A stretch of DNA of 10,197 nucleotides from Baffinella frigidus (taxonomy: Eukaryota > Cryptophyceae > Cryptomonadales > Baffinellaceae). The DNA lies in assembly GCA_026770585.1 (NCBI GenBank), contig MU646490.1, positions 461,084 through 471,280 on the forward strand, in the 5' to 3' direction. Below the pieces are notes generated by a model. It was given only the letters and a program-made list of their open reading frames with translations. It had not been told where the DNA came from and searched no databases. Numbering within the stretch: the first letter of the stretch is position 1; every line of letters starts with the position of its first letter. The position numbers and the translations under genes are program-made. Below are positions 6,771 to 10,197 of this stretch, one piece after another.

Positions 6771-6812
6771 CTGATAGCATTTCTTTGCGGTGCCCGGTCT
6801 TGGTCACTCCGT

Positions 6813-7020
6813 TTAGGGTGTAGGGTTTGGGTGTAGGGTTTGGGGATTGGGGTTCATGGTTTAGGGTTGAGGGTGTAGGTTGCAGCGTCTAGGGTCTAGG
6901 GTTCAGGGTTCAGGGTTGAAGGTTTGGGGTTTGGGAGTTGGGCGGTGGGGGTTGGGGGTTACGTTTTAGGGTCTAGGGAGTAGAGTTGAGGGTTTATGGT
7001 TTATAGCCGGGGTTTTGGGG
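6813..7020 (+). repeat. Telomere-like array A, degenerate
   Basis: Derived from TTTAGGG units with many variants (TGTAGGG, TTTGGGG, TTCAGGG, TCTAGGG, TTGAGGG). Units of 6-8 bases break the register, so this is the oldest-looking of the four arrays. G-rich strand on +, as in arrays B-D. Confidence 0.85.
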
Positions 7021-7117
7021 CGGGCTGATCTGAAAAAGGGCCACCTAAATTTAGATCGCCGGAGATCCTTACTTTTTCCCTTAGGCCCAAAATTTTTAAT
7101 GGCCGAAAACGATCCGG

Positions 7118-7163
7118 AAAAAGACTTAAAATTGTAAGGGTCCTTAAAATTTGAAGTCTTTTT
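7118..7163. repeat. Imperfect AT-rich hairpin
   Basis: AAAAAGACTT at 7118-7127 is exactly inverted at 7154-7163, with partly paired TAAAATT blocks inside. It lies in the unique sequence after array A. No gene identified in 7021-7203. Confidence 0.6.
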
Positions 7164-7203
7164 GTTCTACACTTATTGTTCAAAAATCGGTTTTCCCATT
7201 TTT

Positions 7204-7372
7204 TTTAGCCCACGATACACCGCATGGCTGCTCCCCACTCCCCGCACCTCAATTGACCCTCCCCCCCCCTCTCCCCCGCCTGGAACCTGAAAAAAAAAAT
7301 CAAAAAAAATCAGGATTGAGATGGCCCTTTCGACAGGTTATTTGGATCAGGCCGCTCAAAAAACTGGCTTTG
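7204..7372 (+). repeat. Segment S, copy 1
   Basis: Direct copy of the segment at 7636-7815: GGCTGC, a C-rich tract with GCACCTCAA, a poly-A tract, a GAGATG block, then AGGTTATTTGGATCAGGCCG followed by CTCAAAAAA, identical in both copies (7335-7363 and 7774-7802). Each copy sits beside a telomere-like array, suggesting that array plus S was duplicated as a unit. No coding evidence. Confidence 0.8.
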
Positions 7373-7627
7373 TGGTTTAGGTTTCAGGGTCTAGGGTGTA
7401 GAGTTGAAGGTTGACGGTTTATGGTTGAGGTTTTAGGGTTTAGGGTCCAGGGTCTTGGGTTTAGGTCTTAGGGTTTAGGGTTCAGGGTTCAGGGTTCAGG
7501 ATTGGGGGTTCTAGAGGTGCAGGGTTTATTGTTTATGGTTTAGGAGTTGAAGTTAAAGGTTTAGGGTTTAGGGTTTAGGGTTTAGGGTCAGGGGCAAAGG
7601 GTAAAGGTTCAAGAGTTTAGTGAGTTG
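7373..7627 (+). repeat. Telomere-like array B
   Basis: Mostly degenerate heptamers (TTTAGGG, TTCAGGG, TCTAGGG, TTTATGG) with one clean block of four TTTAGGG at 7560-7587. Same orientation as the other arrays. Confidence 0.85.
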
Positions 7628-7635
7628 GTTTCGTC

Positions 7636-7815
7636 GTTTTTTTTCGTTATGGTTGGGGCTGCACGGCGCCCCCCCACTCCCTGCACCTCAACCGACCCTC
7701 CCGCCCCAGCCCCCCCGCCTGGAGACCTCAATTTTTTTAAAAAACAAATCAGACTTGAGATGACCGTTTGTCCAGGTTATTTGGATCAGGCCGCTCAAAA
7801 AAACGGCTCTACAGT
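7636..7815 (+). repeat. Segment S, copy 2
   Basis: Second copy of the segment at 7204-7372, with differing C-tract and A-tract lengths and scattered substitutions. The 29-bp identical block is at 7774-7802. Confidence 0.8.
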
Positions 7816-7868
7816 AGGGTCTCAGAATTTTTCACCTGTGAACTTAAGAAAGGGCCCAAATCGGCCCT

Positions 7869-7960
7869 GGCTCGCGTAAGGCAGTCAGCCGGCTCGCGTA
7901 AGGCAGTCAGCCGTGTACATGTAAGGCAGTCAGCCATCTTGCGTGGTGCAGCAGTGCGCC
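7869..7960 (+). repeat. 22/23-bp tandem repeat
   Basis: Two identical 22-bp units (7869-7890, 7891-7912; each ends TAAGGCAGTCAGCC) are followed by a 23-bp variant starting GTGTACAT (7913-7935) and a decayed fourth unit to about 7960. No gene is seen in 7816-8110. Confidence 0.9.
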
Positions 7961-8110
7961 CCAGCGTCCACAGGAGCAAGGATTCGCCATTCTCTTGATA
8001 CTTGATACACACGCGTCGATCCTCGTTCCTTTCCTAAATCCAGCCCTCTCTCGAAGGGAAGGTAAATAAATACAAAGACCCTACTCCATAATTAGACCCC
8101 GAAATCATTT

Positions 8111-8238
8111 AGCTCCTTTAGGTTCTTTGAGCTCCCAACATAGGCGGACAACGGAACTTGTTCTGTGGAAAGGCCATGCTTTCTTTCGGATCACATCAAG
8201 CCCCTCTGTACAGAGAATCGCGGCAGAACCGGCTAAAG
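8111..8238 (-). repeat. Dispersed module R, copy R3
   Basis: Inverted relative to R2 and similar along its whole length. On the minus strand one frame runs YPLAGSAAILCTEG, then VIRKK, then SSVVRLCWELKEPKG. Against the tandem units at 9290-9728 it matches YPLFTS-LCTGE and AIRKQK, with a gap of exactly three codons and synonymous Tyr, Leu, Cys and Thr codons. An in-frame TGA lies just upstream of YPL, so this copy alone is not a full gene. Confidence 0.7.
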
Positions 8239-8330
8239 GGTATCCTCATCGGGCGTGAGGTATCCCCAAAAAAATCTTAGAGCAAACTTAAAACAGGCAC
8301 CAGTAACCTGTACAATAGTGCGTTGCAGGA

Positions 8331-8630
8331 ACTATGGTTTATGGTTTATGGTTAATGGTTTATGGTTAATGATTTATGATTATGGTTAATGGTTTATGGT
8401 TTATGGTTGATGGTTTATGGTTTACGGTTTAGAGTTTAGGGTTTAGGGTTCAGGGTTGAGGGTCTAGGGTCCAAGGTTTAGTGTTTAGTGTTTAGTGTTT
8501 AGTGTTTAGTGTTGAGTGTTGAGTGTTGAGTGTTGAGTGTTTAGGGTTTAGGGTTTAGGGTTTAGGGTTTAGGGTTTAGGGTTTAGGGTTTAGGGTTTAG
8601 GGCTTGGGGCAGAGGGCAGAGGGCAGAGGG
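8331..8630 (+). repeat. Telomere-like array C, register-locked variant blocks
   Basis: About 43 consecutive heptamers with a single 6-base unit (8380-8385). The 5' part is mainly TTTATGG and TTAATGG (8338-8420), then TTTACGG, TTTAGAG, TTTAGGG, TTCAGGG, TTGAGGG, TCTAGGG, TCCAAGG. From 8477 the register is exact: TTTAGTG x5, TTGAGTG x4, TTTAGGG x9 (8540-8602), CTTGGGG x1, CAGAGGG x3 (to 8630). Interstitial, since unrelated DNA follows. Confidence 0.95.
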
Positions 8631-8895
8631 CTTTAGTGCCTTACAGGCACTTGGGTTGATAGTTTATGGTAGTGGGGCCGATTCTTTTTCTCAGCAACGG
8701 CTATCCGGCAATCAATTCGTTTTTTTTTAACTTTCAACCAATAAACTGGTCAGTTTCGGTCAGTTTTTGGGACGAACAACTGAAAAACAGACCCACATAA
8801 CAGCCAGTTTCAGTTTTTTGGCTGATTGGTTCTTGTCGGCCACACTAGTTTACTATTCATTATTCATTATTTGTTATTGATTTTTTTGATTATAT
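8631..8895. other. AT-rich spacer between arrays C and D
   Basis: No gene. GGTCAGTTT occurs twice (about 8748 and 8758). AACCAAT near 8736 and ATTGGTT near 8825 form a weak inverted pair, too poor to call an element. Confidence 0.4.
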
Positions 8896-9217
8896 TTTAT
8901 GGTTCATGGTGCATGGTTTATGGTTCATGGTTTATGGTTTATATAAAGGATCTAAAGGATGGTTCAGGGTTTGGGGTTTGGTATTCAGGGTTCAGGGTTT
9001 AGGGTTTAGGGTTTAGGGTTTAGGGTTTAGGGTTTGGAGTTTAGGGTTTAGGGTTCAGGGTTTCGTGTTTCGTGTTTCGTGTTTCGTGTTTCGTGTTTCG
9101 TGTTTCGTGTTTAGTGTTCAGTGTTTAGTGTTTAGTGTTTAGTGTTTAGTGTTTCGGGTTTGGGGTTTGGGGTTTGGGGTTTAGGGTTCAGGTTGCAGGG
9201 TTCAGGGACACGCCCTT
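8896..9217 (+). repeat. Telomere-like array D, register-locked variant blocks
   Basis: Seven units of TTTATGG/TTCATGG type (8896-8944) are followed by an 18-base interruption made of two 9-mers (AAAGGATCT, AAAGGATGG). Then come 32 heptamers in exact register (8963-9186): TTCAGGG, TTTGGGG, TTTGGTA, TTCAGGG x2, TTTAGGG x5, TTTGGAG, TTTAGGG x2, TTCAGGG, TTTCGTG x7 (9061-9109), TTTAGTG, TTCAGTG, TTTAGTG x4, TTTCGGG, TTTGGGG x3, TTTAGGG. The end is degenerate. Interstitial. Confidence 0.95.
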
Positions 9218-9289
9218 CCGTCCTTTAGGTCCTTTAGGTTTTAATTTCGCCCAACATATGCCAACGACACGCCGTTCCGTAGAAGGGAT

Positions 9290-9504
9290 CTGCAGAGAAA
9301 GCAATTTTTGATTTCGGATCGCGTTCAGCTCTCCAGTGCAGAGGCTCGTGAAGAGGGGATACAGGGTGGTTCTTTTGGGGTGTTTGAGTTAGGCCAATGA
9401 GGCAGAGGCTCGCACACACACCGAACCCAAGTCAGCCTCCTTCGAGGCTCATGGTAACCCATGGTTGAAGTTTAAGAGCTTCAATCACGAATACCCCACA
9501 AGGT
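9290..9504. repeat. About 215-bp tandem unit U1
   Basis: From CTGCAGAGAAAGCA to ATACCCCACAAGGT, repeated at 9516-9728 with a 226-to-224-bp period. Two adjacent small stems are kept in both units: AGCCTC/GAGGCT (9434-9449) and CATGG/CCATG (9450-9463). Confidence 0.95.
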
Positions 9505-9515
9505 AATAGAAAGGA

Positions 9516-9728
9516 CTGCAGAGAAAGCATTTTTGCTTTCGGATCGCATTTCGCTCTCCAGTGCAGAGGCTCGTGAAGAGAGGATACAGGGTGGCTCTGT
9601 TGGGGTGCTTGAGTTGATCCAGAAAATCGCGCTCATCACACACACCGAACCCAAGTCAGCCTCCTTTGAGGCTCATGGTATCCCATGGTTGAGGTATGGG
9701 AGCTCCAACCACGGATACCCCACAAGGT
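9516..9728. repeat. About 213-bp tandem unit U2
   Basis: Second tandem copy. The middle part (around 9612-9645) is the most diverged and is one base shorter than in U1. The paired stems are at 9658-9673 and 9674-9687, with changes only in their loops. Confidence 0.95.
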
Positions 9729-9876
9729 GAGAGGGATTGTGGGGGTGTGAGGTGGAATCAGTCAGACACCAAAGAGGTGAAAGCAGAGAAAATGTGTTGT
9801 GTAAGAGTCTCCCCCGATGTACGGACGCCAGCAAAGTCAGGGGCAATACACGCGCAAGTTATCCCAATGTAGATCT

Positions 9877-9999
9877 ATGAGAGACCAGCTCTATTTTTGG
9901 GAACTCCGATTTCTTGGGCAAATTTTAAAACTCGGGGATTTTTATTTCAGTCAGTCGTTTACATCTCGTACGAGGCGGCTCGTAGAGCGGGTCTCTCAT
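9877..9999. mobile_element. 123-bp element with 16-bp terminal inverted repeats
   Basis: ATGAGAGACCAGCTCT (9877-9892) matches the reverse complement of 9984-9999 at 15 of 16 bases. The interior is AT-rich and non-coding. It resembles a small MITE, but no certain target duplication is seen. Confidence 0.5.
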
Positions 10000-10045
10000 T
10001 AGTTGACACCTTTTTCGGTCGAAAACAAAATAAATGGTGAACAAA

Positions 10046-10128
10046 ATGAGTCAACTTGTGTAGTAAATTTCATTGCGAGAAAAAAAGAATTCTCATTTCA
10101 ATGAAATTTACTACACAAGTTGACTCAT
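10046..10128. repeat. Perfect 30-bp inverted repeat with 23-base loop
   Basis: Arms 10046-10075 and 10099-10128 are exact reverse complements and begin/end with ATGAGTCAACT/AGTTGACTCAT. The loop contains an extra GAGAA/TTCTC pair (10077-10081, 10090-10094). The arm sequence CAATGAAATTTACTACACAA is closely similar to the inner arms of the two 138-bp elements near the start of the window, so it is probably a younger or rearranged member of that family. Confidence 0.85.
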
Positions 10129-10197
10129 GGGGCCCTTTAGGGCCTTCTAGGCAACTGCACGGGCGTCAGCATAAATTTCTGTGGTTTCGCAGGCCAA

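Larger units (their letters stand above)
9218..9728 (-). pseudogene. Decayed R-related coding-like region with tandem duplication
   Basis: Contains the fourth, most diverged R copy (9218-9290) joined to two tandem units. On the minus strand one frame in both units reads LKHP-R-TLYPLFTSLCTGE-NAIR-QK, with synonymous changes (AAA/AAG, CCC/CCT, AAC/AAT) beside some replacements. In the first unit (9290-9504) it runs on into VVGICW and PKGPKG, matching VVRLCW and PKG of R3. A one-base length difference, a stop before LKHP in unit 1 and stops in the other blocks show decay or unrecognised introns. A plus-strand 65-residue frame at 9533-9730 overlaps, but most differences in its 3' half fall at second codon positions, so I regard it as a shadow. 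No known family is recognised. Confidence 0.35.

Noticed and set aside
7001-7183. 60-residue minus-strand frame between array A and S1
   Set aside because: Short, no similarity to any module in the window, and partly within the telomere-like array edge.
9533-9730. 65-residue plus-strand frame in U2
   Set aside because: In its 3' half the U1/U2 differences fall mainly at second codon positions of this frame, and U1 breaks it with a stop and a one-base shift. A minus-strand reading fits better.

Overview
This window reads as nuclear DNA of a eukaryote, most likely an alga or alga-related protist, from a subtelomeric or telomere-like mosaic region. The main clue is four tracts built on the heptamer TTTAGGG, the telomere repeat type of plants, many green algae, dinoflagellates, chromerids and cryptophytes, all in one orientation (G-rich strand on +). 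Long compound microsatellites, two minisatellites, many short foldback elements and the absence of any long convincing reading frame fit a repeat-rich eukaryotic genome. Nothing bacterial or phage-like is visible: no operons, ribosome binding sites, tRNA, rRNA or CRISPR. The species cannot be named from the sequence alone.

Layout. 1-3220 is dominated by (CT)n, (CA)n and (CG)n compound tracts, broken by two related 138-bp foldback elements (460-597, 806-943), a 67-bp near-perfect palindrome (1764-1830) and a 21-bp minisatellite of about 22 copies (2744-3220). 3334-4413 holds one copy of a dispersed module (called R here), a short GC-rich exon-like stretch, and two abutting inverted-repeat elements (3773-3931, 3933-4413). 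4640-6250 is GC-rich, with a 15/18-bp minisatellite, a (GA)n(GT)n(GA)n tract and strong hairpins. 6813-9217 carries four telomere-like arrays (A-D) separated by other repeats: segment S twice (7204-7372, 7636-7815), a 22-bp tandem repeat and another R copy. 9218-9728 is an R-related tandem duplication that looks like decayed coding sequence on the minus strand. The last 320 bases hold two more inverted-repeat elements.

No gene can be called with confidence. The best hints of coding are the R/U module, whose copies share a minus-strand peptide frame (plus strand for copy R2) with some synonymous changes and a whole-codon indel, and the exon-like stretch at 3594-3776. The most striking feature is that arrays C and D keep an exact 7-base register for 22 and 32 consecutive units while switching between homogeneous blocks of different variant heptamers. 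This is the expected mark of local amplification of mutated telomere repeats.
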